The notes: a model not told the origin generated them from the letters alone. Numbered from the stretch's first letter, positions 43,315 through 53,029 are shown. The stretch: DNA of 64,000 bases from Prevotella multiformis DSM 16608 (GCF_000191065.1 NZ_GL872282.1:240184-304183), one strand, 5' to 3'. Numbers and translations are program-made.

Positions 43315-46005
43315 ATGGAGGCAAACAGCTACACACCAAGTTTAGATAAATACCAGATTCCTGTTGTAGAGTCAAGTCAGGGACATCATCTTGTACTGGC
43401 GTCGCCAGGATGTGGCAAGACTCATATCCTCGCAGAGAGAATAAAATACGCACGGGAAAGGGGTGTGAAGTATGAGGACATGCTCTGCCTGACGTTCACA
43501 AACCGTGCCGCAAGGGAGATGACCAACCGTATTCAAAAGGTGGTGGGAGGTGATTTCTCGGAACTGATGGTGGGTAACGTGCATCGTTTCTGCTCTAAGT
43601 TTCTCTTTGAACAGGGCAGGATACCTGCCGATTCAGCCATCATTGATGATGAAGAGGCGGTGAGTATCATTGCAGACTATCGCAATGAAGACGAAGAAGG
43701 AGTGACAAAAGACTTCAACCGATACAAAGGTTATCAGACGATTATCTTCTTCCAGCATTTCATCTATCAGATGGAACACGGTCATCCATGGAAGTATTAC
43801 CTTCATCCAGAGAGTTTTACGGATGACGACAGGGAAGCTGTAAAGCATATCTGCGCCTCACAAAAGATTGAATATGACAAGCAGGCGGTAGTGAATATCT
43901 ATCATCATGCACAGGAATATATGGACGAGGCGAATGCGCCGGGGCTTGATGGAAAGCTGGCTGATAGGATTCGTGTGCTGCTCTGGAAGATGTATTACGC
44001 CGGTTGTTATGCACGATACAAGGAGGAGAATCATCTCTTCGACTTCGAGGACCTGCTGCTTTACACATACGACATCTATAGCTCTGACCCCACCTGCAAG
44101 CGTTATCCGTGGATACAGGTGGACGAGGTGCAGGACCTTAACAGTATGCAGCTTGCCATCATTGACCTGCTGACGGCAGAAGACCACCCGATGGTGATGT
44201 ACTTAGGCGACGAACAGCAGGCAATCTTTTCTTTCATGGGGGCGAAAACCGAGACGCTGACACTGTTGAAGATGCGCTGCAAGGGGAACATCCACCATCT
44301 GCAACGCAACCACCGTTCCCCCAAATACCTGCTCGATGTGTTCAACAGCTATGCGGAAAGACAACTGCAGATCGACCGCGACCTGCTGCCTGTATCAGAC
44401 AACGACGCCAAAGCCAGTCCCGGCGACCTGAGGATCATACACAGCAGCACGATGGAAACGGAACGCCGCGACGTTACCGAAGAGGCACTCCGTCTCTACG
44501 AACAGAACAAAGACGAGCGTACCGCCGTCATCGTCAGTGCCAACTCGGATGCTGACCGTATCAGTGACACTATGACACAGGCGGGTCTGACTCACTTCAA
44601 GGTATCGGGGCGCGACCTCTTCGACACGCCGGACATCAAACTGCTGCTGGCCCATCTGAGCGTACTTGCCAATGAACATAATTCCATAGCTTGGACGCGT
44701 ATTATGAAAGGAGTGCACGCTTTCCCCTCTCACGCACTTGCCCGGCGGTTCAACTGGAAGCTGAAACAGCTCGCACTGTCGCCTTCCGACTTCCTGCTCT
44801 ACCCGGGCAGCTGCTATACGGCAGAGTTCCTGCAAGCATATAACGAAGCGGGAATCGTCGTGTTCGACACGGAGACAACCGGGCTGGACGTGTTCAGTGA
44901 CGACATCATAGAGATTGCCGCCATCCGTATCAAGGGAGGGGAAATCATCGGCGACCCGCTCGATCTGTACATTGAAACCGACAAGCCCATCCTGCCGAAG
45001 CTCGGCGACAAGGAGAACCCGATGTATTCCATCTATCATGCGAAGATGGCCGCAGACAGGCTGCTTGCCCCGGCAGATGCCCTGCAACGCTTTCTTGCCT
45101 ACATCGGCACACGCCCAGTCCTCGGGCATAATGCCAGCTATGACTACAACATAATCGACAACTGCCTGAAACGATATTGCAATGATACGATGCAGACACA
45201 CGGAAACCGCTGTTTCGACTCACTCAAGCTGATAAGGCTACTGGCCCCGGGCCTCCACTCCTACAAGTTGGAGAGCCTGCTCGAGACCTTCCGGCTGAAG
45301 GGGGTGAACAGTCACCGGGCGATAGATGACGTGAGGGCAACCATAAGCCTCGTACACCTCTGTGCCAGGAAGGCAAGTGAGAAACAGGCGAAGCAGACCG
45401 CCTTCCTTCGTCATCCGAAAGTCCGGCCATTTGCCGATGCGCTCCGCAGGAATTACGGTGAATGGTACCAAGAAGCCGTCGGACGGCTTTACAGACGCTC
45501 AAATAACCATGAGCCAGCCCTTGCGAAAGAACTTTCCTCTACCTACGACTGTTTTCATTCTGACGGGCTGATCAACGAGATTCCACGATTATCGTATATC
45601 CTACGCTATCTCCGCATCGATATGCTGACAGACAGGAATGTCCCGAATGCACTCGCTCCACAGCTTTCACAGTACATCATGGACATCAACACCCTGAAAG
45701 AGGCCGACTTCTGCAACAGCCGGAGCATCCTTGAGCGGGTCTACGTAACAACCGTACACAAGGCAAAAGGGCTGGAATTTGACAACGTCATCCTATTCGA
45801 TGCCGCAGACGGACGCTACCCGAACGTCTACAACAAAACAAGACAGCAGGACGAGGAAGACGCACGTAAGTTCTATGTAGCCATGTCACGTGCCAAACGC
45901 CGCCTCATCATTGCCTACGCCATGCAGATGACCGACCGGTACGGTCGTGTACACGACCGAGAGCTGACACCGCTGATGGATGCGATACAGAAGTGGTTTG
46001 AGTAA
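43315..46005 (+). CDS. UvrD-like SF1 helicase with an inserted DEDDh exonuclease domain
   Basis: 896 residues. Motif I ASPGCGKTH (29-37), Ia LTFTNRAAREM, II VDEVQDLN (269-276), III YLGDEQQAIFSFMGA and IV HLQRNHRS are in the first half. Motif V VTTVHKAKGLEFDNV (about 810-823) and VI FYVAMSRAKRR (about 853-863) are at the end. Between them, about 510-690, sits a complete exonuclease: VVFDTETTGLD (Asp518, Glu520), LGHNASYDYNII, and HRAIDDVRAT (His667, Asp671). The helicase halves still read as one UvrD fold, so the exonuclease appears inserted within domain 2, not appended. It should unwind DNA 3'-5' and degrade a 3' end. It stands alone and shares its upstream region with the acyltransferase. 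Confidence 0.93.
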   Translation: MEANSYTPSLDKYQIPVVESSQGHHLVLASPGCGKTHILAERIKYARERGVKYEDMLCLTFTNRAAREMTNRIQKVVGGDFSELMVGNVHRFCSKFLFEQGRIPADSAIIDDEEAVSIIADYRNEDEEGVTKDFNRYKGYQTIIFFQHFIYQMEHGHPWKYYLHPESFTDDDREAVKHICASQKIEYDKQAVVNIYHHAQEYMDEANAPGLDGKLADRIRVLLWKMYYAGCYARYKEENHLFDFEDLLLYTYDIYSSDPTCKRYPWIQVDEVQDLNSMQLAIIDLLTAEDHPMVMYLGDEQQAIFSFMGAKTETLTLLKMRCKGNIHHLQRNHRSPKYLLDVFNSYAERQLQIDRDLLPVSDNDAKASPGDLRIIHSSTMETERRDVTEEALRLYEQNKDERTAVIVSANSDADRISDTMTQAGLTHFKVSGRDLFDTPDIKLLLAHLSVLANEHNSIAWTRIMKGVHAFPSHALARRFNWKLKQLALSPSDFLLYPGSCYTAEFLQAYNEAGIVVFDTETTGLDVFSDDIIEIAAIRIKGGEIIGDPLDLYIETDKPILPKLGDKENPMYSIYHAKMAADRLLAPADALQRFLAYIGTRPVLGHNASYDYNIIDNCLKRYCNDTMQTHGNRCFDSLKLIRLLAPGLHSYKLESLLETFRLKGVNSHRAIDDVRATISLVHLCARKASEKQAKQTAFLRHPKVRPFADALRRNYGEWYQEAVGRLYRRSNNHEPALAKELSSTYDCFHSDGLINEIPRLSYILRYLRIDMLTDRNVPNALAPQLSQYIMDINTLKEADFCNSRSILERVYVTTVHKAKGLEFDNVILFDAADGRYPNVYNKTRQQDEEDARKFYVAMSRAKRRLIIAYAMQMTDRYGRVHDRELTPLMDAIQKWFE

Positions 46006-46038
46006 TTACGACAGAATCGCAGCAGAAACAAAACCGGC

Positions 46039-46105
46039 CTCCTGCCGATGTACTGATGCCCGGCACCTGCCGTGTTGAGAACCCGCACCAGTCGTGTTGA
46101 GGGTT
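46039..46105. repeat. Dispersed repeat, copy 1
   Basis: CTCCTGCCGATGTACTGATG and the following bases align with 61995-62056, about 80 percent identical over some 45 bases, then both continue with a TGTGTTG/CGTGTTG word. Both copies are intergenic. Confidence 0.6.
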
Positions 46106-46605
46106 CACACGCTTGCTGTCTGTTGCCCGGATGGTAACAACTTGCAGTAAAAGCAAAGGTTCAGGAGCACTCTCTGTTGGAAAAATAAAAGGTAAAAAGG
46201 GAAACTTAGAGATCTCTCCATGCCCCGCCTTTCATTAAAGGCTCCGCGAGTTCCGTGACTCTGTGAGGGCATACACTCTGAAAGATGGCGTTTCCGTGAG
46301 CTTTTATCCTCACACAGAGAACACAGGGAAAGCGGAAAACTGCATTACACGGAGAAACCTGAAGATTTAAGGCAGGCTCTGAAAATCACCTTTGATGGAT
46401 TTCCAGAACCTGCCTTATGTTCTCTACCTGATAAAGAAGCCCGCTTTTCCAAAGACAATGAAAGACTGCCCGCTGAAAGGAAGTTACGGATGGAAATACA
46501 GATAAAACAGATAAAGAGGAAACAAAGAACGTCACAAGAATGTCACAAAAAAAACATACGACTATATTTTTCTCCCATTTGCAGATGTATTCTCCCTAAA
46601 AGTAT

Positions 46606-46613
46606 TAACTTTG
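46606..46613 (+). promoter_or_regulatory. -7 box TAACTTTG of the membrane-protein/SemiSWEET pair
   Basis: TAACTTTG fits TAnnTTTG. A TTTG lies at 46578-46581, spacer 24, longer than usual. The ATG follows 30 bases after the box. Confidence 0.5.
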
Positions 46614-46642
46614 TGCCCATCAATATATACAGCTAAAATAAA

Positions 46643-46954
46643 ATGATATCAAAAAGATTAATCACATTCTGCCTATCCATATTCACGGCATCATTTACCT
46701 TTGCAGCTAACCATGAGAGTGCTCGAGACGCCCTCTCAAGCCTCTTGGGAGGAACCTTTGCCCTCGGCACCATCCTTCTGTGTGCCGCTTTCTACCTCAT
46801 CTGGTATTTCCTCGTTGCCATCATGGCACGCAAAAGAAACCGGAATGTGGCTCTCTGGATTCTCTTCAGCCTGTTAGGTACGCCCTGGCTGATGATGCTC
46901 ATCCTCTTCTGCATTGGCAAAGATGAGCCAAGCAACAGAAGATACAACGATTAA
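46643..46954 (+). CDS. Small membrane protein, unknown function
   Basis: 103 residues. A cleavable signal peptide or first membrane segment (about 1-22, ending TFAAN) is followed by a loop, then two membrane segments (about 35-60 and 68-90) separated by ARKRNRN, and a polar tail (GKDEPSNRRYND). The WILFSLLGTPWLMMLILFCIG segment recalls small phage-shock-like or phospholipase-N-type membrane proteins, but I do not recognise a family. It is 38 bases upstream of the SemiSWEET gene in the same direction, so the two are probably coexpressed. Confidence 0.65.
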   Translation: MISKRLITFCLSIFTASFTFAANHESARDALSSLLGGTFALGTILLCAAFYLIWYFLVAIMARKRNRNVALWILFSLLGTPWLMMLILFCIGKDEPSNRRYND

Positions 46955-46991
46955 CAGCTCATCTGACATTCTTTCATCAACAAATACAATC

Positions 46992-47252
46992 ATGACAAAA
47001 GAAAAGTTCTTCACATCCATGGGATGGATCGGTATGGTGACATCGGTTTTGATGTATATCTTCTATTTTCCGCAGATACAGAACAACCTCGCCGGACACA
47101 AAGGAACCTTTATCCAGCCGTTCATGGCAGGCATCAACTGTACTCTATGGGTATCATACGGTCTGTTCAAAGAGAAGCGCGACTGGCCATTGGCCATTGC
47201 CAACACACCGGGCATCATCTTCGGCTTTGTAGCTGCATTCACGGCATTGTAA
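46992..47252 (+). CDS. SemiSWEET sugar transporter
   Basis: 86 residues from the ATG at 46992 (MTKEKFFTSMGWIG). Three membrane segments form one MtN3/saliva triple-helix bundle. The PQ motif is YFPQIQNN in segment 1, and the conserved Trp/Asn region is MAGINCTLWVSYG in segment 2. SemiSWEETs dimerise to form a passive sugar pore. The frame extends upstream into the previous gene, but homology begins at 46992. A strong terminator follows at 47327. Confidence 0.9.
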   Translation: MTKEKFFTSMGWIGMVTSVLMYIFYFPQIQNNLAGHKGTFIQPFMAGINCTLWVSYGLFKEKRDWPLAIANTPGIIFGFVAAFTAL

Positions 47253-47326
47253 AGCCGGACAGCATCACGGAATCTGAGAAATAAGTGACGTTTCGCACAG
47301 GCGGAAGGGGCTGATGCCCATGACTA

Positions 47327-47377
47327 AAACAAGACAGCGGGAGGGATTGACAATCAATCCCTCCCGCTGTCTTGTTT
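47327..47377. terminator. 24-base-pair bidirectional terminator
   Basis: A perfect stem with loop CAA: AAACAAGACAGC and on through GGATTGA (47327-47350) pairs with 47354-47377. T-rich on one side, A-rich on the other. It ends the SemiSWEET transcript and the tRNA-Pro transcript. Confidence 0.92.
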
Positions 47378-47378
47378 G

Positions 47379-47453
47379 TCGGGATGACCAGACTCGAACT
47401 GGCGACCACTGGTCCCCCAGACCAGCATTCTAAACCTACTGAACTACATCCCG
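47379..47453 (-). tRNA. tRNA-Pro (anticodon GGG)
   Basis: Read leftward, the acceptor stem CGGGATG pairs with CATCCCG, and the anticodon stem CTGGT/ACCAG encloses a 7-base loop CTGGGGG with anticodon GGG. The T arm has GTTCGAGTC. The discriminator base is A; the CCA end is not encoded. The terminator stem lies immediately after the 3' end. Confidence 0.93.
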
Positions 47454-47541
47454 TCCTGTTTAAAGCAGTGCAAAATTACAAACTTTCTGTGAGATTAGCA
47501 AACTTTTTGACTTCTTTTTCTCTCATGCCAAGTTTATTTTG

Positions 47542-47549
47542 TAATTTTG
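47542..47549 (+). promoter_or_regulatory. -7 box TAATTTTG of aroA
   Basis: TAATTTTG fits TAnnTTTG, with TTTC at 47517-47520 as a -33 near-match, spacer 21. The ATG is 27 bases downstream. Confidence 0.6.
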
Positions 47550-47576
47550 TCTTGTAATCAATCTGCACAGCATACG

Positions 47577-48830
47577 ATGCAATACACGATAACTCCCCCC
47601 CGACACGTTGATACCCGCATCCAGCTCCCAGCATCGAAAAGCATCAGCAACCGTGCGCTGATTATCCATGCGCTGACAGGAGGGAACATAACACCGGCGA
47701 ACCTGTCGGACTGTGACGATACGGAGGTGATCATCCGTGCCCTGGCACATCGGCCGGAAGTCATCGACATCAAGGCGGCCGGTACGGCCATGCGCTTCAT
47801 GACGGCATACCTCAGCGTCACGGAAGGCGAACATACGATAACGGGTACGGAACGGATGAAGCACCGTCCGATCGGGGTTCTCGTAGATGCGCTGCGTTAC
47901 CTGGGTGCGGAAATCGAATATGCCGGAGAGAAAGGATTCCCTCCGCTCCGCATCCGTGGCAGACAGCTGGAGGGCGGCCGGCTGGAGATACCCGGCAACG
48001 TCAGCTCACAGTACATCTCGGCACTGCTGATGATAGCCCCTATCCTGACGAAGGGACTGGAAATGAAGCTCACTGGCGGCATTGTCTCCCGGCCCTATAT
48101 CGACCTTACCCTGCACCTGATGCACCAGTTCGGCGTGTCAGCAGAGTGGACGGACATCGACAGCATCACGGTGAAGCCGCAGCCCTACCGGCAGCGTCCC
48201 TATACGATAGAGAACGACTGGACGGCAGCGAGCTACTGGTATGAAGTCCTCGCACTGACGGATGAGCTGGGGTCGAAAGTCGTTCTGCCGGGCATGATGG
48301 ACGGGTCGCGGCAGGGCGATTCTGCTGTCCGGTACATTTTTTCTCTGCTGGGTATCAAGACTGCCTTTGCCGACAGAGAGGCCGACCGGCTGACTGATGC
48401 CACGCTGACACGCCACTCACGCATGCTGAACCGCATGGACTATGACTTTACCAATCAGCCCGATCTGGCACAGACGCTCATTGCCACCTGTCCTGTCCTC
48501 GGAATACCGTTCCACTTCACAGGGCTTGGAAGCCTGAGAATCAAAGAGACCGACCGTATCGAGGCGATGAAGACGGAGATGGAGAAGCTGGGCTACATCC
48601 TCCATGCTGACAGCGGGACAGAACTGTCATGGGAGGGTGACCGCTGCGAACCGGCGGCGCAGCCTGTCATAGACACTTATGAGGACCACCGCATGGCAAT
48701 GTCATTTGCTCCGCTGGCCATCCGGCTGGGCCGGATCGGCATCAACCACCCGGAGGTGGTGTCGAAGTCTTACCCTCATTACTGGAACGATCTGCGAAAG
48801 GCCGGATTCCATATCGTACAGACGGATTAG
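47577..48830 (+). CDS. aroA: 3-phosphoshikimate 1-carboxyvinyltransferase (EPSP synthase)
   Basis: 417 residues from the ATG at 47577. LPASKSISNRALI, GNITPANLSDCDDTEV, AGTAMRFMTAYL, RMKHRPIGVLVDALR, and near the end ETDRIEAMKTEMEKLG and TYEDHRMAMSFAPLA are the substrate-binding loops of the enzyme. It joins shikimate-3-phosphate and PEP in the chorismate pathway. The sequence has a divergent N-terminal loop compared with E. coli, as usual in Bacteroidetes. Monocistronic as far as seen. An inverted repeat CCGGTTGCTT (48831-48840) / AAGCAACCGG (48922-48931) lies beyond the stop. Confidence 0.96.
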   Translation: MQYTITPPRHVDTRIQLPASKSISNRALIIHALTGGNITPANLSDCDDTEVIIRALAHRPEVIDIKAAGTAMRFMTAYLSVTEGEHTITGTERMKHRPIGVLVDALRYLGAEIEYAGEKGFPPLRIRGRQLEGGRLEIPGNVSSQYISALLMIAPILTKGLEMKLTGGIVSRPYIDLTLHLMHQFGVSAEWTDIDSITVKPQPYRQRPYTIENDWTAASYWYEVLALTDELGSKVVLPGMMDGSRQGDSAVRYIFSLLGIKTAFADREADRLTDATLTRHSRMLNRMDYDFTNQPDLAQTLIATCPVLGIPFHFTGLGSLRIKETDRIEAMKTEMEKLGYILHADSGTELSWEGDRCEPAAQPVIDTYEDHRMAMSFAPLAIRLGRIGINHPEVVSKSYPHYWNDLRKAGFHIVQTD

Positions 48831-49154
48831 CCGGTTGCTTCACACCAGACTGCCAAGGAGGGGGACAACGGAGATATCCTAAAGCCAGGCTCTGTTTCCT
48901 ATCACTAAAAACGTCATCAACAAGCAACCGGTCTGTAAATGATCACGCATTGAAAAAACATCTGGCAGTCCTCCGACTGACACCCGGAAGAAGCCCTGTC
49001 GATGTCCGGCTGGAAGCCAGTAAATACCCGGTTGAAAAACCAAGGCATGGCTGCCGGAAATCAACAGGAACAAAGGGGGGCGGAATCTTCTATGCGATTC
49101 GCATACAACAGGAGAAGTTCACCTTTTATATACAGACAGATTAAAAAAGAAAGA
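48831..49154 (+). other. Spacer after aroA with a 100-base inverted repeat
   Basis: No gene is seen. The arms CCGGTTGCTT at 48831-48840 and AAGCAACCGG at 48922-48931 are exact complements and may fold at the aroA 3' end. The rest shows nothing recognisable. Confidence 0.4.
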
Positions 49155-49553
49155 ATGGATATATTCGTTATCGGTATATGCTCACTGCTACTATTGGCGA
49201 TTGTCGCAGCCCTGACGACCAAGTTCGCTCGGAGGAAAGAGGGAGAGCCGGAGGTCGTCATGCTCGCATCGGGCGACTGCTCCTCCTGTGACGGGACGGA
49301 CGACAAGTGCGAACAGGTCTGCATGATGGAAGCCGCTACGAAGGAGGTAGAGTATTATGACGACGAAGAGCTCGACCGTTTCCGCGGGCGGCAGTCCGAC
49401 CAGTATACCGACAAGGAAGCAGAAGAGTTCGCCGAGGTGCTCTACACCATGCAGCCGCATGAAGCGAAAGGATGGAACAGGAGTCTCATTCTGCGGGACA
49501 TCAATGTCCCCGACCAGATCAAGGACGAGCTGATAGCGATGATCGAGGGCTAA
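49155..49553 (+). CDS. Single-pass membrane protein with a Cys motif, unknown function
   Basis: 132 residues. One N-terminal membrane segment (about 3-22, FVIGICSLLLLAIVAAL) is followed by a basic stop (TKFARRKEG), a cysteine motif C-SSC-DGTDDKCEQVC (about 42-56), and an acidic C-terminal domain with DEELDRFRGRQSDQYTDKEAEEFAEVLYTM. I do not recognise a characterised family. It precedes porW by 84 bases in the same direction, so an accessory role in type IX secretion or envelope biology is a reasonable guess only. Confidence 0.75.
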   Translation: MDIFVIGICSLLLLAIVAALTTKFARRKEGEPEVVMLASGDCSSCDGTDDKCEQVCMMEAATKEVEYYDDEELDRFRGRQSDQYTDKEAEEFAEVLYTMQPHEAKGWNRSLILRDINVPDQIKDELIAMIEG

Positions 49554-49636
49554 ACGTCTGTCTTCTGCTCTGCTCAGCCATTCCGAAAATATGTCCCGGC
49601 TTCAGAGGCACAGTCTCTGGAAAAACAAAAACAAAC

Positions 49637-52600
49637 GTGAAGAAAAAAACTATCCGACATATCATTTCCCTTCTCCCGGCAGTCGTCCTGCTGGCTGCTG
49701 CCGGCTGCTCCACGAAGAACAACACCTCGCAGTCGCGCTGGTGGCAGGCCTTCAACACACGTTATAATGTCTATTATAATGGTGCGCAGGCTTACATCGA
49801 CGGCTCACTGGAAAAAGAAAAAGGAAACAAGGACAACTTCACCGAGCTGATACCGCTCTATCCTGTCGGCAACAAGAACAGCCGTGAACTGGGCAAGGGC
49901 AGCTTCGACCGGGCGATAGAGAAGGCAGAGAAAGCCATTGCCCGGCACAGCGTCAAGAAGAGACCGGAGTGGACCAAGAACAGGCGGAAGACCGAACGCG
50001 ACATCGAATGGCTCTCACGCCGTGAATACAATCCTTTCCTGTGGAAGGCATGGATGCTGATGGGACGGTCGCAGTTCCACGAAGGGGCTTTTGAGGAAGC
50101 GGCCGCCACCTTCGCTTACATGAGCCGCATTTACAAGGGACAGCCTGCCATCTACGGGAAGGCAAGGGCATGGCTGGCGAAATGCTACATAGAACAAGGA
50201 TGGCTCTATGACGCTGAGGACATTATCCGAAATATGCAGCGGGACTCCCTGGACTGGCGGGCCGTAAAGGAATGGGACTATACCTATGCGGATTATTATC
50301 TGCACTCAGGCGAACTGAGCAAGGCAGTCCCTTATCTCCAGAGGGTCATCAAGCATGAAATGCGCCGGAAACAGAAAGCCCGCGAACTGTATCTTCTCGG
50401 GCAGGTGCTTGCCGCTCTCGGACGGAATACGGAAGCCTACAAGGCCTTCCAGCGGGTAATCCGTGCCAATCCCCCCTACGAGCTGGCCTTCAATGCGCGT
50501 ATAGCGCAGACCGAGGTTACCGCAAAGGGACAGTCGAAGAAGATGGTCGGCAAGCTGAAACACATGGCTGCTTCAGACAACAACAAGGAGTATCTCGATC
50601 AGGTGTATTATGCCATGGGCAACATCTATCTCGCCGACCGGGACACGCTTGCCGCCGTCAACGCCTACGAACAGGGGAACCGGAAAGCCACAAGGAGCGG
50701 TATCGAAAAAGGAGTGCTGCTGCTCCATCTCGGCGACCTCTACTGGGCAAAGGAGCGTTTCGGTGATGCCCGACGCTGTTACGGTGAAGCCATCGGACTG
50801 CTCGACAAGGACCGCAAGGACTACGAACAGCTTTCCGAACGGTCGAAGATACTGGACGAGCTGGCTCCTTATACAGATGCCGTACAGCTCCAGGACTCTC
50901 TCCAGCACCTTGCGAAGTGCCCGGAGGAAGAGCGCAATGCGGCGATTGACCGTGTCATCGCAGCACTGAAGAAGAAGGAGAAGGAAGAGAGAAGCCAGCA
51001 GCAGGGACAGGACAACGTCCGACAGCAAGGCAACGGAGGCGACATGGGAAGCAACAGCCTTGGAAACGTCAGCCGGCAGGACAACCGCCGTCAGCAGGGC
51101 AGCACGTGGTATTTCTACAGTCCGACGGCTGTCCAGCAGGGTAAAATCACATTCCAGCAGTTATGGGGAAAGCGTGAGAACATTGACAACTGGCAGCGCA
51201 TCAACCAAGGAGTCGTGGGCAGGATCGGTGATACGAAGACGCCCATCGAACTGACCGACCAGCAGCGGGACTCTATCCTGCAGGCCGAGGCACGGCAGGA
51301 TTCGATTGACAATGCCAGAGACTCGCTGAAGAACGATCCGCACAAGCGGGAGTACTATCTGGCACAGATTCCGTTTACCCCAGCACAGCTGGAGGCAAGC
51401 AACAGGATACTGGAAGACGGTCTGCACCATTCCGGCGTAATCTTCAAGGACAGGCTTGACAATCTCCGGTTGTCCGAAAAGGCCTTGCGCCGTGTGTCAG
51501 ACGACTATCCGGACTATGAACAGATGGACGATGTGTACTATCACCTCTATCTTCTTTATATGCGGAAGGGCGACCAGCAGATGGCAGACAGCTACGTCGC
51601 CCGGCTGAGCCGGAAATATCCGAAGAGCAAGTGGACGGTTCTCCTTACCGATCCCTATTACAAACAGAACCTGCGGTTCGGCGTGCAGATAGAGGATTCG
51701 CTCTATGCAGCGACCTACGATGCCTTCAAGCAGGGGCGTTACGGAGAGGTGGCGGCCAATACCCGGATTTCCGGGACACGATTCCCCATGGGAGCCAACC
51801 GGAACAAGTTCCTCTTCATCGGGGGACTGGGCAGGCTGAACAGCGGCGATCCTGCGGGCTGTATCAGTGACATGAAGGAGGTGGTGAAGAACTATCCGGG
51901 CAGCCGCATCAGCGAGATGGCAGGCATGATTGTCAATGGCGTAGAGGCGGGGAAAAGGCTTCGTGGCGGGAAGTTCGACCTCGACAATGTCTGGAACTAT
52001 CGGTCGAACGTGCTGAACGACAGCGACAGCATCCAGCAGGCCAGGCTCTCGCCGGAACGTGACATAGACTTCAGATTCCTGCTCGTTTACCATCCTGACT
52101 CACTGAACGAGAACAAGCTGCTCTTCGAACTGGCACGGTTCAACTTCACGAACTTCCTTGTCCGTAACTTCGAGATCGAGATACAGGATTTCAGCGGCCT
52201 GCACCAGATGCAGGTATCGGGCTTCCGCAGTTTCGACGAGGCCTATCAGTATGCCCGGCAGCTCTTTGCGTCGAAGGCTGTCATGCAGCAGATGGGCAGG
52301 ACGGCGAAGGGCATCATCATCAGTGACAAGAATCTCAGGCTGATAGGTACCGCCTACAGCTACAAGGATTATGAAGCGTTCTATGCGAAACATTTCGCAC
52401 CGCTGGCGGTAACACGCCGTTATCTGCTCAGCGAACCGGCAGAGGTGGCGACGCCCCGCGAACGTGACCTGCAGCAGGAGATTGAACAGAAGCAGGGAAA
52501 TGTTCCTGACCTCTATCCGGACACGCAGGATGTGCCTGCTGACAACACGACGACCATCCCGCTGGATGTGCCAAAGCCGGTGAAGACAGAGCAAAAGGAT

Positions 52601-53029
52601 ACGGAGCAGAACGGCAGCACCTTTGAGATACCGGTAGAGGAGAAGAAACCGGCAACGGAGAAGAAGACGGAGAGAGAGGACGGTAATACATATATTATGC
52701 CGGAAGAGAAACCGGTGAAGCAGACCGATTCTGTGAAGCAGGAGCACCCTGCCGGGCTGACCGTACCGTCTGCACCCGTCAGCCCCGTAAAGCCGGATGA
52801 CTCCATCACGCCGGTGAAGCCTGCTGTACCGAAGACACAACAGCCTGCTCCGCAGAAACCGCAGACAGTCCCGGCAAGGAAGAAGCCTGTAGACGACGGT
52901 CCGGTTATCTATTTCGGCGATGATGAACCCCAACAGGACAAGAACAAGCCAAACAGCAAGAACAATAAAAAGAAACAGCCCGTCCAGCCCGACATTGAGG
53001 ATGAGTACTACGACCTGGAGGGGTTCTAA
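49637..53029 (+). CDS. porW: PorW/SprE-like type IX secretion lipoprotein with TPR repeats
   Basis: 1130 residues from a GTG start at 49637, which gives a proper lipoprotein signal (KKKTIRHIISLLPAVVLLAA, lipobox AAGC, Cys about 24). The mature part opens with RWWQAFNTRYNVYYNGAQAYIDG, the hallmark of PorW/SprE. TPR-like repeats run from about 90 to 520, a charged Gln-rich linker follows at about 450-500, more TPRs, and a C-terminal Pro/Lys/Thr low-complexity tail (about 960-1130). In P. gingivalis PorW is needed for type IX secretion; SprE serves the same in gliding bacteria. porX follows after 18 bases. Confidence 0.92.
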   Translation: MKKKTIRHIISLLPAVVLLAAAGCSTKNNTSQSRWWQAFNTRYNVYYNGAQAYIDGSLEKEKGNKDNFTELIPLYPVGNKNSRELGKGSFDRAIEKAEKAIARHSVKKRPEWTKNRRKTERDIEWLSRREYNPFLWKAWMLMGRSQFHEGAFEEAAATFAYMSRIYKGQPAIYGKARAWLAKCYIEQGWLYDAEDIIRNMQRDSLDWRAVKEWDYTYADYYLHSGELSKAVPYLQRVIKHEMRRKQKARELYLLGQVLAALGRNTEAYKAFQRVIRANPPYELAFNARIAQTEVTAKGQSKKMVGKLKHMAASDNNKEYLDQVYYAMGNIYLADRDTLAAVNAYEQGNRKATRSGIEKGVLLLHLGDLYWAKERFGDARRCYGEAIGLLDKDRKDYEQLSERSKILDELAPYTDAVQLQDSLQHLAKCPEEERNAAIDRVIAALKKKEKEERSQQQGQDNVRQQGNGGDMGSNSLGNVSRQDNRRQQGSTWYFYSPTAVQQGKITFQQLWGKRENIDNWQRINQGVVGRIGDTKTPIELTDQQRDSILQAEARQDSIDNARDSLKNDPHKREYYLAQIPFTPAQLEASNRILEDGLHHSGVIFKDRLDNLRLSEKALRRVSDDYPDYEQMDDVYYHLYLLYMRKGDQQMADSYVARLSRKYPKSKWTVLLTDPYYKQNLRFGVQIEDSLYAATYDAFKQGRYGEVAANTRISGTRFPMGANRNKFLFIGGLGRLNSGDPAGCISDMKEVVKNYPGSRISEMAGMIVNGVEAGKRLRGGKFDLDNVWNYRSNVLNDSDSIQQARLSPERDIDFRFLLVYHPDSLNENKLLFELARFNFTNFLVRNFEIEIQDFSGLHQMQVSGFRSFDEAYQYARQLFASKAVMQQMGRTAKGIIISDKNLRLIGTAYSYKDYEAFYAKHFAPLAVTRRYLLSEPAEVATPRERDLQQEIEQKQGNVPDLYPDTQDVPADNTTTIPLDVPKPVKTEQKDTEQNGSTFEIPVEEKKPATEKKTEREDGNTYIMPEEKPVKQTDSVKQEHPAGLTVPSAPVSPVKPDDSITPVKPAVPKTQQPAPQKPQTVPARKKPVDDGPVIYFGDDEPQQDKNKPNSKNNKKKQPVQPDIEDEYYDLEGF

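Larger units (their letters stand above)
46006..46642. other. Gene-free region with a dispersed repeat and a long hairpin
   Basis: About 640 bases without a credible gene. It contains the dispersed repeat at 46039-46105 and a hairpin, TAAGGCAGG-C-TCTG (46368-46381) with CAGA-A-CCTGCCTTA (46404-46417), plus a promoter near the right end. Confidence 0.5.
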
